From contig NC_083382.1 in assembly GCF_031755915.1 (NCBI RefSeq), positions 8,184,001 through 8,248,000 of the forward strand: a DNA stretch of 64,000 bases. Direction: 5' to 3'. The translations under genes were made by a program, and so were the position numbers. This DNA comes from Ziziphus jujuba (lineage: Eukaryota; Streptophyta; Magnoliopsida; Rosales; Rhamnaceae). The notes below the pieces were generated by a model, which was not told where the DNA came from, made no database searches, and worked only from the letters and a program-made list of their open reading frames with translations. Shown here in pieces: positions 38,930 through 51,931 of the stretch (positions are counted from its first letter, which is position 1; every line of letters starts with the position of its first letter).

Positions 38930-41923
38930 CTAGGTTATAGTATTCTTAAGGGACTGTGCGTTGTTGTGCATCCCATCCGCGTCTAATCTCTCGTTTTACC
39001 CGTCTTAAAGCATTCTTTCCGTTTGTCTCGAAGCAAATTCGTTGCCCGAGTTGAAATAACTCTAATCTTCGAGAGTGTCAATTAGAATCACTTATCCTAA
39101 CAGGGAATTCCTATGGCCTAGTCGATGGTTGAGGATTGCCTTTTTCTTTTTGAAGGTCAAGTAATGGGGCAGATCGAATTCTGTGAATCTTTTTGGGATC
39201 TGAAGCGATCCTAGATATGGATCGAGTGGTTATGCAACTTATGTTTATGGACCGCTAGCATAAAGGAGTAAGGTTAAAGTGTTTCAGCTTACCTGAAGTG
39301 GTGTTTCGTGGAGGAGTTAGGAAGCCTTTACGGAGGTTAATTTCTGTCCTCGTCTCCAAGGAGCTATCAGAGAATGGTTGTTAAGGGTCTATGGCCCAGG
39401 TGGTTGATGCCAAAGAAGATGGTGAGCGTTGGAACCGCTAATAGTGGGAAGCAATTCGAAAGCATTTTCCAGCAAGTTATCTGGATTACGATCGTAAAAA
39501 GGATATCGAATTATTATTGATTTAGCTTTGGACGTTGATCTATTTCAGTACCGCCATGCCATGAGACTCCATTAAAGTTAAAGGACTTAAAGGCTTAGTT
39601 GCAAGATTTGGTGAATAAAGGTTTCACTAAAACAAGCTTATCATCGTGAATGACATCTGTTCCGTTCATGGAGAAGAAAGATGATTGCCTAAGGGTGTGT
39701 ATCGGCTATCAATGATTTAGCAAGGTCATCACCAATAATTCGATACTTTTTGTCGAGTATGGATGTGTGTCGATCAACGTCAAGGTGCTAAGATATTTTT
39801 CCGATCGATTATTCAAAAATTAAATACTTTTCAAAGTGATATTTGAAATTTAATAGTATTTTATTCAAGTATTTTTTGTTTATGTTCGTACATGTATTTG
39901 TATATTATATCGTTTGATATTATACTGCACATACTGCACCATACGGAGGCGGCAAACCAATGTGGTCCATGTAGAGCTAGCCCCATGATCATGTTGCCTA
40001 TGAGTCCAGGGGATTGGACGGCCAATATAGGCAACCACCCTGGTTTGTATTAGTAGCGGAGTGTCGGCGACAGCTGGAATCATGGATCACATAGCATGTT
40101 AAAAGTGTGGAGTTTTAACAATTACCTATGCAAGTTAAGGTATTTTACACTAATTAAAATAATTTTCATATTATTTATTATTTCATTGATTTAATTAGTA
40201 AATTTCATAAATTATATTTCGATTTTTGAAGAAGTTTGGAAATTTAATTTGGGTTGATAAGTTGTGTATATTTTATGTTGGTGGTATATTTGAAAAATAT
40301 ATTTTATTATTTGTTTTATGTTACGGTTTTTCCAAGAGCGACTTAAGGTTTAAGTATCGCCAATTGAGAATCCAAAGTAGGATATCGTTGAGTTCGAAAA
40401 GGAAATCCTAAAGGAAGCACGTGATTCAATGTATATGATACACCCTAAGGGTACAAAGATGTATGGAATGCTTACTAGATGACATTATGGTTTGGCACGA
40501 TAAAGGAAGTTGCAAGATTCAAATACAGGTACTTAAGTCACCAACAAGTAAAAGTGAGGAGTAAAAAAGTTTGAAGTAGTTTCAATCCTTGCCCATTTCC
40601 GTGTCGGGTGGGGAGATGTAACGTGGATTTCGTGCTTAAATTATCGTTCACAAAGAGAAGGTACAACAGCGTTTAGAGAATCAAACAAGATCAGATAGCA
40701 ATTAAAGTTCTACTTGGTTGTTGATTTAAGGATGCATACTTCAGAAGCACTTTATGGTTAGCTTTCGACTATGACCAAGACTTGCAAATCGTGTTCTTGT
40801 GGACTAATTTGAATATCCTTAATTAGTGGGCATGAGGAGGAAAGTTGCACAAGAGGAAGTTAAAATTCACTATTAGGCGTGATGGTAGTGATAGTGGATG
40901 AGGTTTCTATTATACTTGCTAAGTTAAGCTGCCGACAAGTGGAAGCGGGAAGTAGAAATGTTTGCACACTTTTTCCTTGTACGAGAGTGGTTCTCACTGA
41001 GACAAGTCGGCCAAGCTGTTCGTAAAGCGTATCATGAGACTACACAGAGTATCCATCACCATCACGACTGTTTGAGATTCAAGCTTTACTTCAAGACTAT
41101 AATGAAGGTTAACAGAGACACTTGGAGCGAGACTCAACTACTGCATCGCCTTCCACCATAGGCCAATGGACAAGCAAAGTACAGAATTCACACTTGGAAG
41201 TTATGTTGAGACCATGCATTATGCAATGTCGAAAGGAGCTGGATTGAGCAATTTCCACCGATAGGATTCGTTATGATATTAGCTACCAAGCGAGCATCGA
41301 GGTGTCTTTGTGTGAGATTCTATATGGAAGGCAGCGCCGAACTCCACAGTGTTGAAGTGAAGTAGGTAAGGAGAAGCACCACATGACGACCAACGTGAAT
41401 TGGATGCGAACACCTACGGATGACTATGAATAAGGCGAAGGTCACCCAAGAGAGTTGAAGACCGTTCAGGAATCGACACATGAGTTAAGCCGACGTGCAT
41501 GGAAAAGATGTTGAGTTCAAAGTCCAAGATTAAGTTTTTGAGATTATCTCCGTAGAAGAGAATTGTACGCTTTGGTTGATAGAGAAAGCCAAGTTCTTGT
41601 TACATTGGTTCTACAGGGTTATTAGAAGAATTGGTTTTGTGTCATGCAAGTTAGTATTTTTAGGAAAGCAGACAGGGTATGCAGCGTAATTCACGTATTG
41701 TTGCTACGAAAGGACATTGAAGACTTGTCATGTAAGGAGCGACCAGTGCAGATTTTAAGTCATGAAGAATGCTTATGGGTCAATAAGACTATTTTTCTCA
41801 GATCAAAAGTCTCGTGGTGAATTAATCTAGTCGAGAAAGCGACGTAGAAGCTCGAGGCACAAATCCGCAATCAATATTCTTATGCGTTTCAGCGACGTAA
41901 GAAATTTCGAGAACGAAATTTTT
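38930..41923 (+). pseudogene. Gypsy gag-pol relic
   Basis: No long frame survives, but fragments are recognisable in the right order. Near 39566-39740 the start of reverse transcriptase reads LQDLVNKGFTKTS, VPFMEKKDDCLRVCIGY. Near 41270-41370 the end of integrase reads YDISYQASIEVSLCEILYG and GRQRRTPQC. At 41800-41920 there is a C-terminal chromodomain-like tail (VEKAT*KLEAQIRNQY, then NF-like end). The 3.0 kb length is well below a complete Gypsy polyprotein, so parts of RT, RNase H and integrase are deleted. The chromodomain tail suggests a chromovirus; the lineage is not certain. Confidence 0.72.
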
Positions 41924-41924
41924 G

Positions 41925-41938
41925 TAAGGGGGGAAGAT
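41925..41938 (+). other. Polypurine tract of the Gypsy element
   Basis: TAAGGGGGGAAGAT immediately before the TG of the 3' LTR. Confidence 0.85.
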
Positions 41939-44900
41939 TGTAACACCCCGTCCCAAAGTACACCGGAATTTTCTCAAATTTGACCAAGGGTGACCGTTGA
42001 CCGTGACTTTGACCGTTGACCGTTGACCAAAGGGGTCAAAAGTTGACTTTTTTGTTCCGGTTGGAATTCTAGGTTGACTGAGATACCGTTACGAAGTACA
42101 CGTTGGCACGAGTTCATAGACTAGTAGCACGTTGAAAACAGAGCTACGGTTTGAAAGTTATGAGCAAAACAAGTTGAGGTCCAAACTGTCCAAGGGGTGC
42201 CGGAGTTGACTTTTTATTCATGCAAAGTTGAGCTTTGACTCATGCATGGTTGTGAAGTTCTAGTCGGTACGAGTCCGTAGACTAGTGGTACGTCCGATTT
42301 GGACATGTGGTTTGAAAGTTATGGACCTGTAGAGTTTTTCAAATACTGTATTATTTTAATATTTTTTTTAAATGCGTAACGATGTGCCACGTGTGACTTA
42401 ATAAATGTGACCATGTGTCACCATATTGAGATGCCACATGTCAACCATGTTTAAAACCAAATTATTTTATTATTATTGTTTTATATAATAATATTATTTT
42501 TAATATTATTTAATTAATTTATAATTTATTTCTTTTATTTCTTTTTCTTTTCTTTTTTTCTTTTTTTCTTTTCCCCACGTGGGAAAACACCTTCTTCTCT
42601 TTTCTTTTCCATTTCTTCCCTTCTCCTTCTTCCCCGAGCCCATCAAAAAACCAGCAAGGAATTTTCTCTCTCTCTCTCTCTTTTGACTCTCTCCCCCTCT
42701 CTCTTTGACTGACCGTTTGGCCGGATTTCAGTCGCCGGACGGCCACACGCGCGGGCCACCGGTGAAGCCCAGCTCCCCGCGACCCCAACCTCCAATTTTC
42801 TCGACTAGTCGCCGCCGGACGCGCCCAGATCGGGCCGGTGAAGTCGGTGGCGGCGGGTTAAGTTTTTCCAGCGATTCTCGTCGTTTCCGGTCAACCCAGC
42901 TCGACCCATACCTCTATCCCACCATTTTCGACCCCTCTGAGTCCATTTCCGGGGTTAGATTGCCCAAAATCCCCACCGTTTGAGAGATCCCACAAGTTTA
43001 ATTTCGGCCGAAGCTTTCCGGCCACTACCGGCGAAATTGGGGTCGATGGAGACCGGTAATGCGATCCTCGTTCCACAAGCTTCGATTCGGTATATTATTC
43101 GACAATTTTGGTTAACGTTTGTGTTTAACCCCCTAGGTACGGGGTATTATTTACCCGAATAAAATATTAATTTATTTGACTGTGTGTGAATTGTGTTCTA
43201 GGAGCACTGGTGAGTCGTGGAATTGATCCCATGGTGGATCATGGTTTAATTGCGTGCTCCAGGTGAGTGACCCACCATTGAAAATATTTTTTTGGAATAA
43301 TTAATTATATTTATGTCGTGTTAATTTGATATCTGCAATTATGCTCATATGGTGTACTTTAAATATAATCGGGAAAAATATTATTTTATATATATTTACC
43401 CATTGGTGCTAAACGGAAATTTTGGGGTCATTAAGAAATTCCCGATTATTATTTTATTGTGATTAAATGGTATTTATTACACATGAGCAAGTATTTTCAG
43501 CAATTAATTGTGTCTGGATTTTATATTATTTTTGGATATAATTGGTTTGAATATTTTGTGAAAATATTTGCTTAAAGTGGTGGTTTGATTTTTATAATTA
43601 TGCCCTTGGTATTTTATTTGTCGAACCTTGTATTATGAGAAAAATTGTTGTTTTACTGTTATCGATGTTTTCGTACCGGGTTGTTAAAAGGAAGTGTGGG
43701 ATGGTAAATTTGAAATTGGTATATTTGTCAGGACCCGTCCAGAATTCCTCCCCGGAACCCTAGACAAGCCCTGATCCGAGGGAAATACCACCGAACCTTC
43801 CAACGGAAAATCCGGCAGCACCTCCCCTAAGAGTAGGACTTACCAAAAATTACCTGCACTGAAAACACACTTCTATATTCACCCCCTTATTCCTCCCGCA
43901 AAACTACAAGTTGTTCCCCAATTTACAGCACTTCACAACAATAACAGCAGCCCAGTGCATAAATAAAACATAAGTGTCCAAATAGTATACAGAGCTTTAT
44001 GAAGTGCTAATCAACAGAAATACAATAAAGATGAAAGAAATAATACAACTGAAATGAATGAGTACAAAGGTACTTCTCGAAACACGATAGCAGCGGAAAA
44101 TTGGTTCGCTCCGGAAGAACGTCTACCACCCCTTTTCACCTAAGGGAACGGAACTTAAAAATGTGAGATGCTAATCATCTCAATGAGTGACCCTAACTAC
44201 TAAACACTTTTAATAATAATAATAATAATAATATAACAAAGAAGGGAATTGAATTAATACCAACAATTAATAAATAAATAATAACAGTTGGAAATGAAAT
44301 TTTCCCTCAAAACTCTCACCAATCACTCCGTTGGAAATGTTCCCTTTTTAAAACGATTTCACAAAACCCGATATTCGTACTTCCCGAAAACCAAGGGATC
44401 AAACATTTGATAAACAATAAATAAATAAATACCCCAATATATAATTAAAATGTAATAAATTATAATAAATAATTTTTGAACACCTTTGGAGTTTGAAACT
44501 TTATTTGAAACTTTACACTTGACGCACCACACCATATACCGGTGATGCCCTCCGATACCCAGCGTCCTAAGCACCGACTGGTGGGGAGATTAAAGAGAGA
44601 AACTTGCAAATGGCACTTCGGCGTCCCGACAGTACCGCTGCTGAAACCATCATCCAAGCCAAGGAGGGGGGCGGCTGTGTGCATTATATAAGACTTGCCT
44701 GCCCACGGTCCAATGGCAACTTACGGGAGAAATAATAATACTTGTGCGCTAAACCCTATATACATATACCAGAACACCAATACTGTGTGAATGCGTCTAA
44801 AATAATTATTAAACCAACCGTACCATTTTCCAAAATTACCGTGGGAAATATATCAAAATTTCACACTTACCATCCCACATATTTTTATTTAACAAACCAA

Positions 44901-47729
44901 TACGAAAACATCGATAACAAATAAACCATAATTTTCTCGTAATACGAGGTTTAACAACTAAAATACCGTGGGCATAATTATAAAATTAAACCACCATTTT
45001 AAACAAATATTTTCATAAAATATTTAAACCAATTATGTCCAAAATAATACTTAAAACCACGTACGACTATTACCGAAATATACTTTGCTCATGCATAATA
45101 AATAAATTAAATCACAATAAAACCATAACTAAATTGTACCACATGAGCATAATTTAAATACCAATTAAACATAATTAATTGCCCAAAATATTTTTGAAGG
45201 TGGGTCACTCACCTTAAGTGCGTAAATCAGCTAAGATCCTCCGTAGGATCAACTCCACTACTCGTACGTGCACCTAAAACATCCACAGTATACCAACCAA
45301 ATATATTAATATTTTAATCGGATAATTCCCAAATGGGTACCTGGGGAGCGAACACAACGACAACTAAAAGTTACGAGTTATATACCGAATCGAAGCTTGA
45401 GTGATGAGGATCACGGATTCGGTCTTACTTTCCGGTGATCGGACCCGAGGTGGCCGGAATCTCGCCGGAAAGCTTTTGGGTTTCGACTCCTCAATTCTCC
45501 GAAACCATTGTGAATTGGCAGAAAAGGATTCTGGATTCGGATTTAGGAGGTCAAACACAGTGGACAAGGACCGACGGTGCGACTGGGTACTCGCCGAAAC
45601 AGTAACTTCCGGCGAGCCACCGCGGTCACCGGCAACCGTCGCTGGCAGCGGCGCGTGTGGTGATCGTTGGCTAAGATTTTTGGTAGTTTTGTAGATCGAG
45701 AGGAGATGAATCCAATGGGACCAGCGGTGAGGCAAACGGAGGCCGGACGGCGGAGAAATCGGGGTTTGAAGAATTTCGGCCCTTCGCCGGAAAAAGCTCC
45801 GATCCCGGCGCGTCGGAGGTCCGGTGGCCATGAAATTTGGTGGGTAGGCCGGACTTGAGGAGGTGGTGAGGGGTGGCTGGCACGTGTGGCCTGAAAATGG
45901 CCGGAAAGGGGTCAAACGGCGGTGGCCGGCGGTGGAGGGAAAAATCACCGCCGATCTTCGCCACCTCGATCCGGGCGCGTCTGGTGACCAACGGCCGTGA
46001 AATTTCAGGGTTTGGCCGAAAATGGGGAGAGGATTCCATCTGGCCAGCGCATGTAACATGAATCGGTCAGAAAATTTGAAGATTCTGGCGGCCGATCGGT
46101 TTCTCTCTCTCTCTCTCTCTCCTCTCTCTCTTTCTCTCTCTTCCCTGAGATTTTTGTCAAATAAAAGCCACCGTGTGACACTATTTATTCCACGTGGACC
46201 AATCAGGTGCTGACACGTGATGTTACTGTGCACTTAAGCCAGATATAATAAAATATTACGGTATCCGATGAACTTCAAACGTCCATAACTTTTTAACCAA
46301 ATGTCCGATTTAAGCGTGCCGCTAGTCTATGAACTCGTATCGACGAGTACTTTATAACCATACAAGAGTCAAAATAAATTTACACCACAAGAAAAAGTCA
46401 ACTCCCGGCACCTTTTGGACTGTTTGCACCTCAACTTGTTTTGCCCATAACTTTCAAACCGTAGCTCCATTTTCGACGTGCTACTAATCTACGAACTCGG
46501 GGCATCATGCACTTCACCACGGTACCCTAGTCAACTAGAAATTCCAACTGGGACAAAAAGTCAACTTTTGACCCGCTCGGTCAACGGTCAACCTCGGTCA
46601 ACGTGCACGGATTCCGGTGCGATTTGGGATGGGGTGTTACATATTTTCCACGGTAATTTTGGAAAACGGTACGGTTGATTTAATAATTATTTTTTTAGAC
46701 GCACTCATACAGTATTAGTGTTCTGGTATATATGTGGTTTAGTGTGCAAGTATTATGTCTCCCGTGAGTTGCCATTGGACCGTGGGCAGGCAGGTTTGAT
46801 ATAGTGCACATAGCCGGCCCCCTCCTTGGCCAGGATGATGGTTTCAACAGCGGTACTGTCGGGACGCCGAAGTGCCGTTTGCAAGTTTCTATCTTTAATC
46901 TCTCCGCCAGTCGGTGCTCAGGACGCTGGGTATCGGAGGGCATCACTGGTATATGATGTGGTGCGTCAAGTACAAATTTTTCGGATAGAAATTTCAAACC
47001 CCAAAGAGTACAAAACTTATTTATTATAATTTATTACATTTTATTTATATTTGGGGTATTTATTTATTTGTTGTTATTGCATTATTTGATCCCTTGGTTT
47101 TCGGGAATTACGAATATCGGGTTTTGTGAAAATGTTTTAAAAGGGAAACATTTCCAACGGAGTGAATAGTGAGGGTTTTGAGAGAACGTATTACCTTCAA
47201 ATGTTTATTTATTTATTTAATTGTTGGTATTAATTAAATCCCTTTATTTGGTATATTATTAATATTAACAATGTTCAGTAGATAGGGTCACTCACTGAGA
47301 TGATTAGCATCTCACGTTTTTAAATTCCGTTCCCCTAGGTCCAAGTTGGGAGACGTTGATCGTCCGGGGCGAGCCCGACGTCTCAGTTCATTGCCGAAAG
47401 TCCAAGAAGTATTTCTTCCCTTTTTCCTCTTCATCTTGTATTGTTTCCATATCTGTCATTGTATTAATTCCACATTTAATTGTATAATGCTTTATATATT
47501 GTATTGGACATGTAGTTGTTATTTATGCACTGATTTACTGTTCTTTGAAGTGCTGTAAAATTGTGGAATCAACTTGTAGTAATGTGGGAGGAATAAGGGG
47601 ATGTTTATGGAAGTGTGTTTTCAGTGCAGGAAATTTTTGGTTAGTCCTACCCTTAGGGGAGGTGCTGTCGGATTTTCCTTTGGAAGGTTCGGTAGTATTT
47701 CCTTGGGATCAGAGCTTGCCTAGGGTTCC
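41939..47729 (+). repeat. 3' LTR of the Gypsy element (41939-43725 and 46642-47729)
   Basis: Collinear with the 5' LTR on both sides of the nested solo LTR. It retains the 130-bp block missing from the 5' LTR but lacks the last 25-30 bp: TAGGGTTCC passes directly into host AAAATTTATAGC, so the terminal CA is lost. Another part unique to it is near 47510 (GGACATGTAGTTGTTATTTATG). Confidence 0.9.
43726..46641 (-). mobile_element. Solo LTR (subfamily B) nested in the 3' LTR of the Gypsy element
   Basis: Plus strand TGTCAGGACCCG to GGGTGTTAC(A), with target ATATT repeated on both sides (43721-43725; 46641 onward). One base is shared between target and terminus, so the exact limit is ambiguous by 1 bp. 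Removal restores GGTATATTTTCCACGG, exactly as read in the 5' LTR (about 37950). It shares with 59049-62000 features absent from the other LTRs (TTGGTTCGCTCCGGAAGAA near 44100; CCACGTGGACCAATCAG), so these two form subfamily B. Confidence 0.92.
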
Positions 47730-48150
47730 AAAATTTATAGCAAGCATGTATATATATATATATTATCAATGAATAGAGCCTATCAAGGTGATTGAATTCA
47801 ATACACTCTATTTTATTTATATGATTAAATACTTGAAAGACAACCAAAAGGTAAAAATTTTCATACCTTGAAATTTTAAAATTTTATATCGAAATTTTTG
47901 AAATTCTAATAGATATTATAGATTTTTTAAATATAGTCTTTCACTTCTATCGAATGTGCCTCACATGGCGGACAAAGCAAAAGTGAATAGCGCTAAAAGA
48001 AACATACCAAGATGGAAAATAAAGAGTGACGCTTGCAACAATTCTTTAAATGACGTATCAATTATCCATTGGTGAGCCAGGATAGGATAGGAAAGATCCG
48101 ATAAATTAAATGCACTACCATGCAGGTCTATCTTATGATTTCCACTAGCT

Positions 48151-48354
48151 GGAGACTAGACAAAATAAGAAAAATTAATAATTGAAGTCATCAGACTTTA
48201 CATCGTTGTGGATAGGACTGCCCTCGAAAAAGATATTGACTATAAGACTAACAATAGTGACATATATTAAATGTCTTTATGGAAGGTGATATTTGCACCT
48301 CACAAAAATTTCACACACTATTTTATTGTTACTTGTAGGCATGTTAGTCCAAGG

Positions 48355-48451
<97 letters not shown>

Positions 48452-49400
48452 ATGTATGTATATATATAAATGTATTATAAAAAATAATAAAAGTTTATTT
48501 TAAAAAATAATTTTTTTATTAAAATTTTAGTATTAACTTATTTAAATAATTAATTATCAAATTAATTATAAATATTACAAAAATATTGAATAGATATTAA
48601 ATTTTTCTTAATCAATTAAATTTTTAGTAAGCGATAATAATTATAAATAAAATATTATTGATAAAAATATACAAAAACTAATATATATTTGATAAAAAAA
48701 TTTATTAATTAAAATACAACAATCATTATAATTACATTATATTTCGTAAATATCATCTCAATACTCATAGAATTTTTAGGTAACTAAAAATTATTGGTCT
48801 CTTTTTTGTTCTTATTTTAAGATGTGAAATGTGGAAAAATAATTATTAGAAGATGTATCTTCTCAATAATTTTTCATGTAATTATTAATATGTCAACTAT
48901 AAAAATTTTGTATTGAATATAATTCTTTTTGATATTTAGTATAATATATTTTATTATCTTTTTATTTTTACTTACTTAATATTATTAATTTAAATGCTAT
49001 CAATACGAATTCTACATAATGTCGTACTTCCATGTTATTATTTTATATCATTATTTTTCATTTTTATGTAATTAATTATTAACTTACAATTATAGAATTC
49101 TAATGAATTCATCTTATACAAAATGTATAGCAAGTATGTATATATATATATTATCAATTAATAGAGCCTATCAAGGTGATTGAATTCAATTCACTCCATT
49201 TTATTATATGATTAAATACTTAAAAGACAACCAAAAGGTAAAACAAAAATATCACTAAAGCTAATTTGATAAAATAATTTACTAAACATCAATAATATTT
49301 TTAAATTTTTTATAAAAAAATTTAAAAATTTTCATAGCTAGAAATTTCGAAATTTTACATCGAAATTTTTTAAATTCTAATGGATATTATGGATTTTTTA
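48151..49400. repeat. Tandem duplication, copy B (empty-site copy)
   Basis: Matches 35238-36178 joined to 47730-47935. Reads straight through the Gypsy target (CTTATACAAAATGTATAGCAAG near 49125-49146), so it preserves the unoccupied site. About 215 bp (47936-48150) separate the copies. It contains a long TA tract. Confidence 0.85.
48358..48449. repeat. (TA)n microsatellite, about 46 units
   Basis: Expansion within copy B of the tandem duplication. In copy A the same place (about 35448-35460 and 35515-35525) has only a few interrupted TA units. Confidence 0.95.
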
Positions 49401-50269
49401 AATTAAATTGTTAAAAATTTGATGTGGAGATGGAAATTTCCATGGAAATTTTGGCAAATTTTGTAAATTTTGGTAAAATTTCAATAGATATTATGGAAAT
49501 TTTATCCGTTTTCATTTATAACCCAAATTTTCTTTCGACTCCTTAAAAAAATTTCAAGAAAAATTTATATATTTAAAACCTTAACAGCAACCATACCAGG
49601 TTCATGACCTTCACTCTTATGTCCGTAAAATGAGGTTTTATGTCCCCATTGGTAGGACCATATATATGCTGCATTTGTTCTTTTACTAGGTACAACAAAA
49701 GTTTTACTATTTTTGCAATTGGTGATGATTTATTATTATTTTTTTGGATGATAACATAACAATTAGTATTAATTTGATACATTTGACTTAATTTTATATA
49801 TTGATTTTTTGTTTTTGCAAAAACTTTATAACATTCAAATTTTAATGTGAAAAAGTAAATGAATAGCGAATTCAAATGTCATGCAAACTTGTGGATTTCA
49901 TTTATGATAGTCATATATAATAACATAAAGCATTTTTCATTCAATAATGGTTAACTCAGTAACCATTTTCTTATCTTCTTTTTACCTTTTTTTCTTTTTA
50001 ATGATGCCGTTTTTGTACTCTGACTTTTAAGCTATGTATTTCACTAATTTACTTTCACTTTTTATATTAATTGACTTTCACTTAAATAAATTTATTGTAT
50101 TTATGATATGCTTAATACCTCTTTATTAAAAACTCAACTTTTTTTATTTTCCTCTTAAGAAAAATGAACGCGATAATTGCTATCTTGGCTGCATTCATCA
50201 ATAACCGCAATCGAATTTATCAGAGACCTGGGAAATGATAAATTTCTTGTTACAAAATAAAAGAATGCA
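49401..50269. other. AT-rich intergenic DNA
   Basis: Lies between the tandem duplication and segmental copy 2. Short T and A runs; no gene or mobile element recognised. Confidence 0.5.
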
Positions 50270-50817
50270 TAAGATAACCTTGACATTTATAATAAGTATT
50301 TATATATTTATTTTCTTTATGAAAAATGAACATAGAAGAAGTAAATCTGGAGAAAACTTGAGGATTTTTTTTTTTTCAATTTGTAGCATTAATGGAGATC
50401 TTTCTTCTTCTTCTTTTTTTTTTCTTCCTTTTTTTTTTCTTTTTCGATTTTCATAAAAAATGAAGAACTTTACTTGCAGTTCCTTTTATATCTTCCCTCA
50501 TTCTATCTAGATTTTTTTTTCGATTTTCATCAAAAATGGAGATCTTTGCACGTAGTTTCATCTATATCTTCCGTCATTCTATCTAATTTTTCTGCTCCTT
50601 GCATTTTATCAACCTCTACAGGTGGTTTTCTTTTCTCATTTTGCGTTTAGATTTGTTTTGTCTTCTTCAGTTTTTTCTTTTTCTTTTTAAAAAGCATATA
50701 CTAAAGGTATTAAGGTCCATCCAGGTATATATTTCAATAAGATTTAAGTTTTACTAAAACATGTATATTTTTCGTTTAATGGCCTTTTAGAGGGTTATTT
50801 ACACTACTAGAATTGTA

Positions 50818-51345
50818 TTGATAAATGATGCAATAATTACATCGTACAAAATAAATAATGACGTATCACACAGAGTCACCTAACGCATGTTGCTAAAGCC
50901 ATAAAACAATAAACGACGCATTATGAGAGTCACTTATCTTTGAGTTTTTAGCCATTCAGATTGATTTTTAGCGACGTATCATAAGAGTCACCTATCTTTA
51001 AGTTTTTAGCGTCTCAGATAGATTTTTAACGACACATCATAAGAGTCGTCTATCTTTGTGTTTTTAGCGACGCATCATAAGAGTCATCTGTTCTTGAGTT
51101 TTTAGTGACTGGATAGAATTTTAGCGACACACCAGGAGAGTCGCCTATCCTTGAGTTTTTAGCGACGCATATTAACTTTTAGTGACGCATGCTAACAATC
51201 CACTTATAGCGACGTATTATTTAGTGACGCTTCACCACACTGTCGCTAAAAATGTATAAGCGATTTTTTTTAAAGCATCGCTAAATATATGAGTCGCTAA
51301 AAATAGCAAATTAAAGGTCGTCAAATATGTTAGGCGACTTTGTTA
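50818..51345. repeat. Left subterminal repeats of the CACTA element
   Basis: Roughly 60-bp units of the type AGCGACGCATCATAAGAGTC followed by (A/G)CCTATCTTTGAGTTTTT, repeated about eight times with variation. In CACTA elements such motifs are bound by the accessory transposon protein. Confidence 0.75.
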
Positions 51346-51931
51346 TGTATTAATGCGTTGCCCTTTTTTTCTTTTTTTTAAATTTTATATATATATTTTT
51401 AATTTTGTGAAAAGTGATTAAAATAGTAAAAATATAAAAATAAGTAAAATACAAAAAAACTAAAACTAGCTCCATCCAAAATAATTAGAATACAAAAATT
51501 TAAAATAAATATTTTTTCATAACAAATTAATTATCAAATAAATTAAATATTATCTCATTGACATATTTTTACATAATTTGTAAACTATTATATTTTTTCA
51601 TAACAAATTTAATATTAATTAAACTTCCATGAATGCATACTCATTAAGATGGAAGTTGACTTCCTCTTGTTGATGATATTACACCCTCATATTATATATG
51701 GAAAAATTAAAAAAATTATTAACACTTATGCAAAATAAATAAAATATTAATCATTATTACATTTGTAATTTAGTAGAATATTACCTTCTTAAGATTTGGC
51801 CAGGCACATTTCTCCTAATTAAAAGTGAAAAATACATAATCAAGTGGATCAAAAAAATAATTTAATGAATAATAATAAATGTCATAAATATTACTTAAAA
51901 CATAAGTTAATAAATATACGTACCAATTTAT

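Larger units (their letters stand above)
36179..47729 (+). mobile_element. Ty3/Gypsy LTR retrotransposon with very long LTRs, split by a solo LTR
   Basis: LTRs of about 2.7-2.8 kb (36179-38914 and 41939-47729, the latter interrupted at 43726-46641) surround a decayed internal region of 3.0 kb with a Met primer site and a polypurine tract. The LTRs start TGTAACACCCCGTCCC. The two LTRs are near-identical by eye, implying recent insertion, yet the coding region is full of stops, so the element was already non-autonomous and must have been mobilised in trans. The empty site is visible in copy B of the tandem duplication (about 49133). Confidence 0.92.

Noticed and set aside
45364..46233. 289-codon open frame on the minus strand
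   Set aside because: It lies entirely in the GC-rich core of the solo LTR 43726-46641. The related LTR at 59049 has only a shorter, interrupted version (60780-61271), and composition (Pro, Arg, Ser runs) follows GC content. No domain signature.
48271..48480. Open frame translating to alternating Tyr and Ile
   Set aside because: Translation of the TA microsatellite. The same holds for 34373-34654 and 57506-57721.
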